Source: Amycolatopsis pretoriensis (GTDB lineage: Bacteria; Actinomycetota; Actinomycetes; Mycobacteriales; Pseudonocardiaceae). From it: 64,000 nucleotides of DNA. Below, piece after piece: positions 25,142 through 35,484 of this stretch (its first letter is position 1; the number at the start of each line of letters is the position of its first letter). The stretch lies in NCBI RefSeq assembly GCF_900107925.1, contig NZ_FNUJ01000010.1, positions 62,001 through 126,000 on the forward strand. The letters are read 5' to 3'. The notes beneath the pieces are model-generated. The model saw only the letters and a program-made list of their open reading frames with translations. It was not told the origin of the DNA and made no database searches. The position numbers and the translations under genes were made by a program.

Positions 25142-28100
25142 TCAGTCGTCGCTGGCACCGATGGCCATGCTGATCAGCGCGTCGGTGTCGAGGTCGTCGA
25201 TCGACGCCTCTTCCACGGCTTCGGGCTCCTCGGTGATCTCTTCGGCCAGGCGCACGCCGGCCAGCTCCAGCAGCCCGTCCAGCAGCCCGGCCGCGCGCAG
25301 CTTCTCCAGCGGGATGCCCGCCAGCGCGTCCCGGACTCCTTGCTCCGTAACGGCTTCCTCCGGGACGGCCTCTTCGGCGGGTGCCAGTTCGCCGACGAGG
25401 AACTCGGACAGGATCCGCGGGGTCGGGTAGTCGAAGATCAGGCTCACCGGCAGCTTCAGCCCGGTGACGAGGCTGAGCTTGTTGCGGAACCCGGTGGCGG
25501 ACAACGAGTCGAAACCGACCTCGTTGAACGAGCGGTCCGGCTCCACCGCCTCCGGCCCGGCGTGGCCCAGCAGTGCGGCGGCGTGCGTGCGCACCAGGGT
25601 CAGCACCATCGGGACGCGCTTGTTCGCCGCCAGGCCGGCCAGCTTCTTCGCCAGCGACTCGGTGTCCTCGGCCGCGTCCTGCGCCGCGCGGCGGCCGGGC
25701 GTGCCGGCCAACCCTCGCAGCACGGCGGGGAGGTCGTCGCCGCCGGACGACGCCAGCACGCGCGTGTCCAGCGCGATCGGCACCAGCTGCGCCTCGGCCG
25801 CGCCGACCGTCGCGTCCAGCAGCCGCAATCCGTCCTCAGTGGACAGTGCGGTGATGCCGGTCTCGCCGATCCGGTGCGTGTCCGCGTCCTCCAGCGCCGC
25901 GCCCATGCCGTCGCTCCACAGGCCCCACGCCAGCGAGGTGCCGGTGAGGCCCTCGGTGCGGCGCCGGGCGGCCAGCGCGTCCAGGAACGCGTTGGCCGCG
26001 GCGTAGCTGCCCTGCCCCGGTGCGCCGAGGACCCCGGCGGCCGAGGAGAACAGCACGAACGCGGTGAGGTCCAGCTCGCGGGTCAGCTCGTGCAACGCAG
26101 TCGCCGCGTCGACCTTCGGCCGCAGCACGGTGTCGAGCCGGTCCGGCGTCAGCGACGTCAGGACGCCGTCGTCGAGGACGCCGGCGGCGTGCACGACCGC
26201 CCGCAGCGGCGCGTCGGCCGGGATCCCGGCCAGCAGCGACACGAGCGCGTCCCGGTCGGCCACGTCGCAGGCGGCCAGGGTGACGTCGGCGCCGAGCTCG
26301 GTCAGCTCCGCCCGGAGCTCGGCCGCGCCCGGGGCTTCGGCCCCGCGGCGGCTGGTGAGCAGCAGGTTGCGCACGCCGTGCTCGGTGACCAGGTGCCGCG
26401 CCACGGCCGTGCCCAGCGCGCCGGTGGCGCCGGTGACGAGCACCGTGCCTTCGGCGTCCCACACCGGGGCCGCCACCGCGTCGGCCGCCCGGACCAGCCG
26501 CGGCACCAGCACCGCGCCCGCCCGCAGCGCCACCTGCGGCTCGTCGGACGCCGACACCGCGGCCAGCGTCCGGCCGGTCGGGGTGCCCGCGCCGAGGTCG
26601 ACGAGCGCGATCCGGCCGGGGTGCTCGGCCTGCGCCGAGCGCACCAGGCCCGCGACCGCGGCCCCGGCCGGGTCGGGGTTCTCCCCCGCCTCGGCGGCCA
26701 CCGCGCCCCGGGTCACCACGATCAGCGAACCGGTGGACCCGGCCAGCCAGTCCTGCAGCAGGCCGAGCACGCGATGCAGTTCGGCGTGGACGTCGCCGGT
26801 GCCGCCCGCGGGCAGCACGACCAGGCCACTCGTCTCGGAAACCGACTCGGCCGCCTTGGCACCCAGCGCCTCGGTGAGACCGAAGGCGTCCGGGCCCAGC
26901 ACGGTCCAGTCGGTGACCTCGGCGACGGCGTCGAGGTCGGTCCGCTCCCAGGCGACGCGGAACAGCGAGTCGCCGCCGCCGGCCGGCACCGCCTGCGGCA
27001 CCGCCGACATCGGGCGCAGCAGCAGGGATTCCACCGACGCGACCGGGGCCCCGGCGCCGTCGGCGACGTCGAGGGAGACCGCGCCGGAGCCGACCGGGCG
27101 GACGTGCACCCGCAGGGTCGTCGCCCCGACCGCGTGCAGCCGGACGCCTTCCCAGGCGAACGGCAGCGCCGGTTCGTCCCCGGCCGCCCCCGAGACGCCG
27201 ATGGTGTGCAGCGCGGCGTCGAGCACGGCGGGGTGGATGCCGTACCGGTCCACATCGGACACCGCGGCCGGCAGCTGGATCTCGGCGAACGCCTCGCCGT
27301 CGCGCTTCCAGGCCGCGACGAGCCCGCGGAACGCGGGACCGTAGACCAGGCCGTCGGCGGCCAGCTCTTCGTAGGTGCCCTCCAGCCGGACCTCTTCGGC
27401 GCCGGCCGGCGGCCACTCGGACAGCTCGAACTTCCCGGTCTTGCCCGCCTTGGCGAGCTTGCCGATCGCGTGCCGCGTCCAGGCGGCGCTGTCGCCTTCC
27501 GGGCGGGAGTGCACGCTGAACGTCCGGGTGCCGCCGCCGTCGGGTGCGCCGAGCGCGAACTGCACGCGGATGCCGGAGCGCTCGGGGACGACCAGCGGGT
27601 ACTCCAGGGTCAGCTCCTCCAGCCGCGGGCAGCCGGCCTCGTCGCCGGCCCGGATCGCCATCTCGACGAAACCGGTGCCGGGGAACAGGATCGAGCCGCC
27701 GACGACGTGGTCGGCCAGCCACGGGTGCGTGCCCACGGACAGCCGGCCGCTGAACAGCAGCCCCTCGGCGTCGGCCAGTTCCAGCGCCGAGCCGAGCAGC
27801 GGGTGGTCCTCCTCGCCGACGGCGCCGGAGGTGCTCTCCAGCCAGAAGCGCTGCCGCTGGAACGGGTAGGTCGGCACCGGCACCGGCCGCGCGCCGGTCG
27901 GCTCGTAGACCGCGGACCAGTCGACGTCGACGCCGCTGACGTGCAGCTGTGCGACCCCGGTCAGCGCGGCGACCGCCTCGTCGTTCTCCTTGTGCAGCAG
28001 CGAAGCCAGCGCCTCGGGCTGTTCGTCGAAGCAGCCCGCGGCCATCGCGGCGAGCGTGGTGTCCGGGCCCAGCTCCAGGAAGCGGGTGACTCCGTCGGCG

Positions 28101-31100
28101 GCGGCGCGGGTGACCGCGTCGAGGAACCGGACGCCCTCACGGACCTGCTGGACCCAGTACTCCGGCGAGGTCAGCTCGGCCGGCCCGCCGGTGACCGTGG
28201 AGATCACCGGGATGCGCGGGGTGCTGTAGGTCAGCTCCGAGGCCACCGTGCGGAACTCGTCGAGCATCGGGTCCATCAGGCGGGAGTGGAACGCGTGCGA
28301 GACGCGCAGCCGCTTGGTGCGCTCGAACTTCGCCGCGACCTCGGCGACGGCGTCGGCCTCGCCCGAGACGACGACCGCGCTCGGGCCGTTGACGGCGGCG
28401 ACGTCGACGCTGTCCCCCGCGGCTTCGCGCACCGCGTCCGGAGTCGCTTCGATCGCCACCATCGCCCCGCCCGCCGGCAGCGCCTGCATCAGCGCACCGC
28501 GGGCGACGACCAGCTTCGCCGCGTCTTCGAGGGAGAGCACGCCGGCGCAGTGGGCTGCCGCGATCTCGCCGATCGAGTGCCCGGCGAGCACGTCCGGCTT
28601 GACGCCCCACGCCCGGACCAGGCGGAACAGCGCGACCTCCAGCGCGAACAGCGCGGGCTGGGTGTAGCGGGTCTCGTCGAGCCCTTCCCCGCTGTCGATG
28701 ATCGCCCGGATCGGGCGGTCCAGGTGCCGGTCGACCGCGGCGCAGGCCTCGTCGTACGCGGCGGCGAACGCCGGGTACTGCTCGGCGAGCCGCGCGCCCA
28801 TCTTCGCGCGCTGCGAACCCTGGCCGGCGAACAGGAACGCGGTTCGCCCGCCCGCGGTGGCGATCCCGCTGACGACCCCGCGCGCCTCCTCTTCGTCGAC
28901 CAGCGCCGCGAGCCCGCGGACGAACTGCGGTGACCGGCTGCCGATCAGCACCGCCCGGCGGTCGAACGCGCCGCGCGTGGTGGCCAGCGAGAAGCCGATG
29001 TCGGCGAGGCTGCCCTCGGGCTCTTCGTCCACATAGGACATGAGCTGCTCGGCCTGCGCCCGCAACGCCGCGGCGCCGCGGCCGGAGACCGGCCAGGCGA
29101 CGGGACCGTCGTGGGACGGCCCGCCGCCGCCGACCTCGGGCCGGTCGCCCTCTTCCAGGATCACGTGCGCGTTGGTGCCGCTCACGCCGAACGACGAGAC
29201 GCCCGCGCGGCGGGTGTGCCCGTTCGGCAGCCACTTCACCGGCTCGGCCAGCACCCGGACGGTGCCCGAGGACCAGTCGATCTCGCTCGAGGGCCGGCCG
29301 ACGTTCAGCGTCGCGGGCAGTTCGCCGTGGCGCATGGCCAGCACCATCTTGATGACGCCGGCCGTGCCGGCCGCCGCCTGCGTGTGCCCGATGTTCGACT
29401 TCACCGAGCCGATCCACAAGGGACGGTCGGCGGCGCTCTCCTTGCCGTAGGTGGCGAGCAGCGCCTGGACCTCGATCGGGTCGCCCAGCTTCGTGCCCGT
29501 GCCGTGCGCCTCGACGGCGTCCACATCGGACGCGCTCAGGCCGGCGTCGGCCAGCGCCGCGCGGATCACGCGCTGCTGCGCGGGACCGTTGGGCGCGGTG
29601 AGCCCGTTGGACGTGCCGTCCTGGTTGACCGCGCTGCCCTTGAGCACCGCGAGCACCGGGTGCCCGAGGCGCCGAGCCTCGGACAGCCGCTCCAGCACCA
29701 GCACGCCGACGCCCTCGGACCAGGTGGTGCCGTCGGCGTCGTCGGAGAAGACCTTGCACCGGCCGTCGGGGGCCAGGCCCTGCTGCCGGCTGAACTCGAC
29801 GAACGTCTCCGGGGTCGCCATCACCGTGACGCCACCGGCCAGCGCGAGCGTGCAGTCGCCGCTGCGCAGCGCCTGCGCCGCCATGTGCATCGCGACCAGC
29901 GACGACGAGCACGCCGTGTCCACGCTGACCGCCGGGCCCTCCAGGCCGAGCGAGTAGGAGACGCGGCCGGTGACGATGGAACCGGCGCTGTTCGCGCCCA
30001 CGTAGTCGTGGTACTGCACCCCCGCGTAGACGCCGGTCGGGCTGCCCTTGAGCGAGACCGGGTCGATCCCGGCGCGCTCCAGCGCTTCCCAGCACGACTC
30101 GAGCAGCAGCCGCTGCTGCGGGTCGATCATCGGCGCTTCCTTCGGCGAGACACCGAAGAAGCCCGGGTCGAAGTCGCCGGCGTCGTAGACGAACCCGCCG
30201 CGGGCGACGTACGTGGTGCCCGGCCGGCGGCCGGTCGGGTCCAGCAGGCCGTCGACGTCCCAGCCGCGGTCGGCCGGGAAGTCGCCGATGGCGTCGCGGC
30301 CGCTCGCCACCAGGTCCCACAGCTGCTCCGGCGAGGTGACCCCGCCCGGCAGCCGGCAGGCCATCCCGACGATCGCGATGGGCTCGTCGGAGGCGGCGGA
30401 AAAAGCCACCGTGGTGATCTCGTCCCCCGTGCCGGCCAGCTCGGCCAGCAGGTGGGCGGCCAGCGCCGACGGCGTCGGGTGGTCGAAGATCAGGGTCGCC
30501 GGCAGCCGCTGCCCGGTGGCCGCGGTGAGCCCGTTGCGCAGCTCGATCGCGGTGAGCGAGTCGAAGCCCAGCGAGGAGAACTGGGCCGCCGACTCGATTT
30601 CGTGCGCGCCGCCGTAGCCGAGCACGGTCGCGGCGTGCCCGCGCACCAGTTCCAGCACGGCGTCGGCGCGGTCGTCCTCGGGCAGGGCCAGCAGCCGCGC
30701 GGCGAAGGAGCCGGCCGGAGCCGCGGACGCGCTCGCCGCGACACGCCGGGCGCGCCCGCCGACGAGGTCCTCCAGGGTCTTCGGGACGCGGTCGAGCTTG
30801 CGCAGCGCCGGCAGGTCGAGCTTCACCGGCACGACGGCGGCCTGCCGGGACGCCAGCGCCCGGTCGAACAGGCCGAGGGCGTCCGCGGTGGACAGGGGCA
30901 CGATGCCCCCCGAACCCAGGCGCGAGACCTCGGCCTCGGTCAGGGTCCCGCCCATGCCGCCGACCTCGCCCCACAGGCCCCAGTCCAGCGACAGCGCCGG
31001 CAGTCCCTTCGCGACGCGGTGGGCCGCGAGGGCGTCGAGGAACGCGTTGGCCGCGGCGTAGCTGCCCTGGCCGGGCGCGCCGAGCACGCCGGAGACCGAC

Positions 31101-34100
31101 GAGAACAGGACGAACGCCGAAAGCGCGGTGTCGCGGGTCAGCTCGTGCAGGTTGCGCGCGCCGTCGACCTTCGGCCGCAGGACCGCGTCGAGCCGCTCGG
31201 GCGTGAGCGCCGTGACGACGCCGTCGTCGAGGACACCGGCGGCGTGCACCACCGAGGTGAGCGGGTGCTCGGCCGGGATCGCGGCCAGCACCGCGGCCAG
31301 CGCGTCGCGGTCGGCGACGTCGCAGAGCGCGATGTCGACGTGCGCGTCCAGCTCGGTGGCGAGCCGCTCCAGCTCGGGCGTGCTCCGGCGGCTCACCAAC
31401 AGCAGGCGGCGGACGCCGTGCGTGCCGACGAGGTGCCGGGCGAGCGTGCCGCCGAGGGCGCCGGACGCGCCGGTGACCAGCACGGTGCCGCTCGGGTGGA
31501 AGTACGCGGGCTCGGCCGCGTCCGCGATCCGCACGAGCCGCGGGACGAGGACCGTGCCGAAGCGGACGGCGGCCTGGGGTTCGCCGGTGGCGAGGACCCC
31601 CGCCACGACGTCGTCCGCGGCGCTCTCGGCGTCGAGGTCGAGCAGCACGAAGGTGTCCGGGTTCTCCTCCTGCGCCGAGCGCACGAGGCCCCAGACGGTG
31701 GCGGCGGCGAGGTCGGTGACGTCCCCGGCGGCCGCGACGGCCCCGCGGGTGACGACGACCAGGCGCGCGTCCGCCGGGTGCTCGGCGGCCAGCCAGTCCT
31801 GCAGGGCGGCGAGCACGCGGTGGGCCGGTTCGGGAGTTCCGGTGCAGTCGAGGACCTCGGCGGCAGCCGCGTCCACAGGGGACTCCGGGACGACCGCGCG
31901 CTGCCAGTCGACGCGGTACAGCGGCGCGACCGCGTCGGCCGCGACCGGCGTGGTGAACGCGCGGAACACCGCCTCGGTCACGGTGGCGACGGGCGCCCCG
32001 GTGGTGTCGGCGAGCGCGACCTCGTAGCCGTCCTCGGTGGTCGGGGTGAACCGCACCCGCAGCGCCGAAGCGCCGGTGGCGTGCAGTTCGACGCCGGTCC
32101 AGCAGAACGGGACGCGGCCGACGCCGCCGTCCCCACCGCCCGCGACGCGCAGGGCGTGGGTGCAGGCGTCGAGGGCCGCCGGGTGCAGGCCGAAGCGGTC
32201 GGCGTCGCTGTCCTCGGGCAGCACGACCTCGGCGAACACCTCGCGCCTGCGGCTCCAGACCGCGTGCAGCGAGCGGAACAGCGGGCCGTAGCCGAGGCCG
32301 GTGTCGGCGAAGTCGTCGTACACGCCCTCGATCGCGACGGGCTCGGCACCGGCGGGCGGCCATTCGGCCAGCTCCACCCCGCCGCGGTACGACGGCGGCG
32401 TGACCGTGCCGCTCGCGTGCAGCGTCCACGGCTCGCTGTCGGCGCCTTCCGCGCGCGAGTGGACGGTGACGGCGCGGACGCCGTGCTCCCCCGCCGCGCC
32501 CACGGTCACCTGGACCTGCACGCCACCGCGTTCCGGCACCACCAGCGGGCTGCTGAGCGTGAGTTCTTCGATCCGGCCGCTGCCGACCTGGTCGCCGGCG
32601 CGGACGACCAGTTCCAGGAACGCCGTGCCGGGCACGGTGACGACGTCGCCGAGCCGGTGCTCGGCCAGCCACGCGTGCGTCTCGACCGACAGCCGCCCGG
32701 TGAGCACCACGCCGTCGGTGTCGGCGAGTGCGATGGCGGCGCCGAGCAGCGGGTGCCCGGCCGAGGTGAGGCCGACCGCGGTCACCTCGTCGCGGTTGGC
32801 GCGGGCGTCGAGCCAGTAGCGCTTGCGCTGGAACTCGTACGGCGGCAGGTCGACGCGCTGGGCGCCGGTGCCGGCGAAGACCGCGGCCCAGTCCGGGACG
32901 AGCCCGCTGACGAACAGCTCGGCGAGCGCCGTGAGCGCGGTGGCGGGCTCGGGACGGTCCTTGCGCAGGACCGGCACGACCACGGCGTCGAAGCTCTGGC
33001 GGGCGAGCGCGGAAAGCACGCCGTCCGGCCCGACCTCGACGAACCGCGAGACGCCCTGGGCGCCCAGTGCGGTGAGCCCGTCGTGGAACCGGACGGCGGC
33101 GCGGACGTGCGAGACCCAGTACTCCGGCGTCGCGATCTCGGGTCCGGCAAGCGCGCCGGAAACGTTGGAGATCACCGGGATCGTGGGCTGGGAGTAGCTG
33201 AGCGTCCGGGCGACGGCGGCGAACTCCGCCAGCATCGGCTCCATCAGCGGCGAGTGGAAAGCGTGCGACACCTTCAGCTTCGAGGACTTGTGGCCCTCGA
33301 ACCGCGCGACTACTCCCGCGACGGCGTCTTCGGTGCCGGACAACACCACGGAGTCCGGGCCGTTGATGGCGGCGATGCTCACGTCGCCGGTCAGCAGCGG
33401 CGTGACTTCGTCCTCGGTCGCCTGCAGGGCGACCATCGAGCCGCCGGTCGGCAGCGCCTGCATGAGCTTCGCCCGGGCGGCCACCAGCGCGGCGGCGTCG
33501 GCCAGCGAAAGCACGCCCGCGACGTGCGCGGCGGCCAGTTCGCCGACCGAGTGGCCGAGCAGGAAGTCGGGCTTGACGCCCCACGAGGACAGCAGCCGGT
33601 ACAGCGCCACCTCGATCGCGAACAGCGCGGGCTGGGTGTAGCCGGTCTGGTTGATCAGGCGCGGATTCTCGAAGACGACCGTCTTCAGTGGACGGTCGAG
33701 GTGCGGGTCCAGCGCGGTGAAGACCTCGTCCAGTGCCTCGGCGAACACCGGGAACGCGGCGGCCAGCTCGGCCCCCATGCCCGCGCGCTGAGCGCCCTGG
33801 CCGGAGAAGAGGAACGCGGTGAGCCCCTCGACGGCGGTGCCGGTGACCAGCTCGCCGGCCGCCAGGGCCGTGAGACCCGCCTTGCCGTCGAGCACCACCG
33901 CGCGGTGGCTCAGCGGCGAGCGGGACGTCGCCAGCGAGAACCCGAGGTCGAGCGGGGTGGCATCGTCCACGACGGACAGCAGTTTCGAGGCCTGCGCCCG
34001 CAGCGCCGCGGCGCCGTGCCCGGACAGGGGCCACGGGACCGGCACTCCGGCGGGCCAGCTCGGCGTGGTTTCCACGACCTCGGCGGCGGGGGCTTCCTCG

Positions 34101-35479
34101 ACGATCACGTGCGCGTTGGTCCCGCTGACCCCGAACGACGAGACACCGGCGCGGCGCGGCTTCTCCCCCGCCGGCCACGGACGCTCCTCCGTCAGCAGCG
34201 AGACGTTCCCGGCGGTCCAGTCGACCTCGGCGCTCGGCTCGGTGACGTGCAGGGTCTTCGGCAGCACGCCGTTGCGCAGCGCCTGCACCATCTTGATCAC
34301 GCCGCCGACGCCGGCCGCGCCCTGGGCGTGGCCGATGTTCGACTTGATCGAACCGAGCCACAGTGGACGGTCGCGGTCCTGGCCGTAGGTGGCGAGCACG
34401 GCCTGCGCCTCGATCGGGTCGCCGAGCGTGGTGCCGGTGCCGTGCCCTTCGACGGCGTCCACATCGGACGCCGAGAGCTGCGCGTTGGCCAGCGCCTGGC
34501 GGATGACGCGCTGCTGGGACGGGCCGTTGGGCGCGGTGAGGCCGTTGGACGCGCCGTCGGAGTTGACCGCGGTGCCGCGCACGACGGCGAGGACCCGGTG
34601 GCCGTTGCGGCGGGCGTCGGACAGCCGCTCCAGCAGGAGCGTGCCCGCGCCTTCGGCCCAGCCGGTGCCGTCGGCGCTGTCGGAGAACGGCTTGCAGCGG
34701 CCGTCGGCGGCGAGCCCGCGCTGGCGGCTGAACGCGACGAACGGGCCGGGCCGCGACATCACCATCACGCCGCCGGCGAGTGCGAGCGCGCAGTCGCGCT
34801 GCCGCAGCGCCTGCACGGCCAGGTGCAACGCGACGAGCGACGACGAGCAGGCCGTGTCGACGGTGATGGCCGGGCCTTCCAGGCCCAGCGCGTAGGCGAT
34901 CCGGCCGGAGATGACCGAGCCGGCGTTGCCGGTGCTCAGGTAGTCCTGCACTTCACCGGCGAGCACCGACTGCGGCAGCTCGTCGTAGTAGTCCTGGTCG
35001 CCGCTGCCGAGGAAGACGCCGACCTGCTGCTTGGCCAGGGAATGGGGTGCGATGCCGGCGCGTTCGAAGGTCTCCCACGCCAGCTCCAGCGTGAGGCGCT
35101 GCTGCGGGTCCATGGCGAGCGCCTCGCGCGGCGAGATGCCGAAGAACGGCGCGTCGAACTGGGCGACGTCGTGGATGAAGCCGCCCTCGCTCACGTAGCT
35201 CGTGCCCGGGCTGTCGGGGTCGGCGTCGAACATCGTGTCCAGGTTCCAGCCGCGGTCGGCCGGGAACGGCCCGATCGCGTCGCGGCCCTGCGCCACCAGT
35301 TCCCAGAGGTCCTCCGGGGACCGGACGTCGCCCGGGTACCGGCAGCCCATCGCGACGATGGCGATCGGCTCGGCTCCGGCGGCCTCGACCTCGCGCAGCC
35401 GCTCCCGCGTCTCCTGCAGGTTGGCGGTCACCCGCTTCAGGTAGTCGACCAGCTTGCTTTCGTCAGTCATCGTGGACAT
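25142..35479 (-). CDS. modular type I PKS, two modules: (KS-AT-DH-KR-ACP)x2
   Basis: This is a 3445-residue protein with an N-terminal docking coil (1-33). Module A: KS with C211, H346, H384; AT GHSVGE (S644) with the malonyl-type HAFH (739-742); DH (H941, D1104; HxxxGxxxxP reads HRLGDVVTVP, aspartate for glycine); KR with NADPH site TGASGALG, LDD 1417-1419 and Y1474; ACP S1641. Module B: KS C1857; AT S2302 with HAFH 2395-2398; DH H2591, D2754; KR LDD 3102-3104 and Y3159; ACP S3325. The C-terminal docking end is DDLDTDALISMAIGASDD. Both KRs are B-type, so two malonyl extensions giving double bonds are predicted. It lies 5 bases after the previous PKS stop, in one operon. Confidence 0.95.
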   Translation of the reverse strand: MSTMTDESKLVDYLKRVTANLQETRERLREVEAAGAEPIAIVAMGCRYPGDVRSPEDLWELVAQGRDAIGPFPADRGWNLDTMFDADPDSPGTSYVSEGGFIHDVAQFDAPFFGISPREALAMDPQQRLTLELAWETFERAGIAPHSLAKQQVGVFLGSGDQDYYDELPQSVLAGEVQDYLSTGNAGSVISGRIAYALGLEGPAITVDTACSSSLVALHLAVQALRQRDCALALAGGVMVMSRPGPFVAFSRQRGLAADGRCKPFSDSADGTGWAEGAGTLLLERLSDARRNGHRVLAVVRGTAVNSDGASNGLTAPNGPSQQRVIRQALANAQLSASDVDAVEGHGTGTTLGDPIEAQAVLATYGQDRDRPLWLGSIKSNIGHAQGAAGVGGVIKMVQALRNGVLPKTLHVTEPSAEVDWTAGNVSLLTEERPWPAGEKPRRAGVSSFGVSGTNAHVIVEEAPAAEVVETTPSWPAGVPVPWPLSGHGAAALRAQASKLLSVVDDATPLDLGFSLATSRSPLSHRAVVLDGKAGLTALAAGELVTGTAVEGLTAFLFSGQGAQRAGMGAELAAAFPVFAEALDEVFTALDPHLDRPLKTVVFENPRLINQTGYTQPALFAIEVALYRLLSSWGVKPDFLLGHSVGELAAAHVAGVLSLADAAALVAARAKLMQALPTGGSMVALQATEDEVTPLLTGDVSIAAINGPDSVVLSGTEDAVAGVVARFEGHKSSKLKVSHAFHSPLMEPMLAEFAAVARTLSYSQPTIPVISNVSGALAGPEIATPEYWVSHVRAAVRFHDGLTALGAQGVSRFVEVGPDGVLSALARQSFDAVVVPVLRKDRPEPATALTALAELFVSGLVPDWAAVFAGTGAQRVDLPPYEFQRKRYWLDARANRDEVTAVGLTSAGHPLLGAAIALADTDGVVLTGRLSVETHAWLAEHRLGDVVTVPGTAFLELVVRAGDQVGSGRIEELTLSSPLVVPERGGVQVQVTVGAAGEHGVRAVTVHSRAEGADSEPWTLHASGTVTPPSYRGGVELAEWPPAGAEPVAIEGVYDDFADTGLGYGPLFRSLHAVWSRRREVFAEVVLPEDSDADRFGLHPAALDACTHALRVAGGGDGGVGRVPFCWTGVELHATGASALRVRFTPTTEDGYEVALADTTGAPVATVTEAVFRAFTTPVAADAVAPLYRVDWQRAVVPESPVDAAAAEVLDCTGTPEPAHRVLAALQDWLAAEHPADARLVVVTRGAVAAAGDVTDLAAATVWGLVRSAQEENPDTFVLLDLDAESAADDVVAGVLATGEPQAAVRFGTVLVPRLVRIADAAEPAYFHPSGTVLVTGASGALGGTLARHLVGTHGVRRLLLVSRRSTPELERLATELDAHVDIALCDVADRDALAAVLAAIPAEHPLTSVVHAAGVLDDGVVTALTPERLDAVLRPKVDGARNLHELTRDTALSAFVLFSSVSGVLGAPGQGSYAAANAFLDALAAHRVAKGLPALSLDWGLWGEVGGMGGTLTEAEVSRLGSGGIVPLSTADALGLFDRALASRQAAVVPVKLDLPALRKLDRVPKTLEDLVGGRARRVAASASAAPAGSFAARLLALPEDDRADAVLELVRGHAATVLGYGGAHEIESAAQFSSLGFDSLTAIELRNGLTAATGQRLPATLIFDHPTPSALAAHLLAELAGTGDEITTVAFSAASDEPIAIVGMACRLPGGVTSPEQLWDLVASGRDAIGDFPADRGWDVDGLLDPTGRRPGTTYVARGGFVYDAGDFDPGFFGVSPKEAPMIDPQQRLLLESCWEALERAGIDPVSLKGSPTGVYAGVQYHDYVGANSAGSIVTGRVSYSLGLEGPAVSVDTACSSSLVAMHMAAQALRSGDCTLALAGGVTVMATPETFVEFSRQQGLAPDGRCKVFSDDADGTTWSEGVGVLVLERLSEARRLGHPVLAVLKGSAVNQDGTSNGLTAPNGPAQQRVIRAALADAGLSASDVDAVEAHGTGTKLGDPIEVQALLATYGKESAADRPLWIGSVKSNIGHTQAAAGTAGVIKMVLAMRHGELPATLNVGRPSSEIDWSSGTVRVLAEPVKWLPNGHTRRAGVSSFGVSGTNAHVILEEGDRPEVGGGGPSHDGPVAWPVSGRGAAALRAQAEQLMSYVDEEPEGSLADIGFSLATTRGAFDRRAVLIGSRSPQFVRGLAALVDEEEARGVVSGIATAGGRTAFLFAGQGSQRAKMGARLAEQYPAFAAAYDEACAAVDRHLDRPIRAIIDSGEGLDETRYTQPALFALEVALFRLVRAWGVKPDVLAGHSIGEIAAAHCAGVLSLEDAAKLVVARGALMQALPAGGAMVAIEATPDAVREAAGDSVDVAAVNGPSAVVVSGEADAVAEVAAKFERTKRLRVSHAFHSRLMDPMLDEFRTVASELTYSTPRIPVISTVTGGPAELTSPEYWVQQVREGVRFLDAVTRAAADGVTRFLELGPDTTLAAMAAGCFDEQPEALASLLHKENDEAVAALTGVAQLHVSGVDVDWSAVYEPTGARPVPVPTYPFQRQRFWLESTSGAVGEEDHPLLGSALELADAEGLLFSGRLSVGTHPWLADHVVGGSILFPGTGFVEMAIRAGDEAGCPRLEELTLEYPLVVPERSGIRVQFALGAPDGGGTRTFSVHSRPEGDSAAWTRHAIGKLAKAGKTGKFELSEWPPAGAEEVRLEGTYEELAADGLVYGPAFRGLVAAWKRDGEAFAEIQLPAAVSDVDRYGIHPAVLDAALHTIGVSGAAGDEPALPFAWEGVRLHAVGATTLRVHVRPVGSGAVSLDVADGAGAPVASVESLLLRPMSAVPQAVPAGGGDSLFRVAWERTDLDAVAEVTDWTVLGPDAFGLTEALGAKAAESVSETSGLVVLPAGGTGDVHAELHRVLGLLQDWLAGSTGSLIVVTRGAVAAEAGENPDPAGAAVAGLVRSAQAEHPGRIALVDLGAGTPTGRTLAAVSASDEPQVALRAGAVLVPRLVRAADAVAAPVWDAEGTVLVTGATGALGTAVARHLVTEHGVRNLLLTSRRGAEAPGAAELRAELTELGADVTLAACDVADRDALVSLLAGIPADAPLRAVVHAAGVLDDGVLTSLTPDRLDTVLRPKVDAATALHELTRELDLTAFVLFSSAAGVLGAPGQGSYAAANAFLDALAARRRTEGLTGTSLAWGLWSDGMGAALEDADTHRIGETGITALSTEDGLRLLDATVGAAEAQLVPIALDTRVLASSGGDDLPAVLRGLAGTPGRRAAQDAAEDTESLAKKLAGLAANKRVPMVLTLVRTHAAALLGHAGPEAVEPDRSFNEVGFDSLSATGFRNKLSLVTGLKLPVSLIFDYPTPRILSEFLVGELAPAEEAVPEEAVTEQGVRDALAGIPLEKLRAAGLLDGLLELAGVRLAEEITEEPEAVEEASIDDLDTDALISMAIGASDD

Positions 35480-35484
35480 ACCTC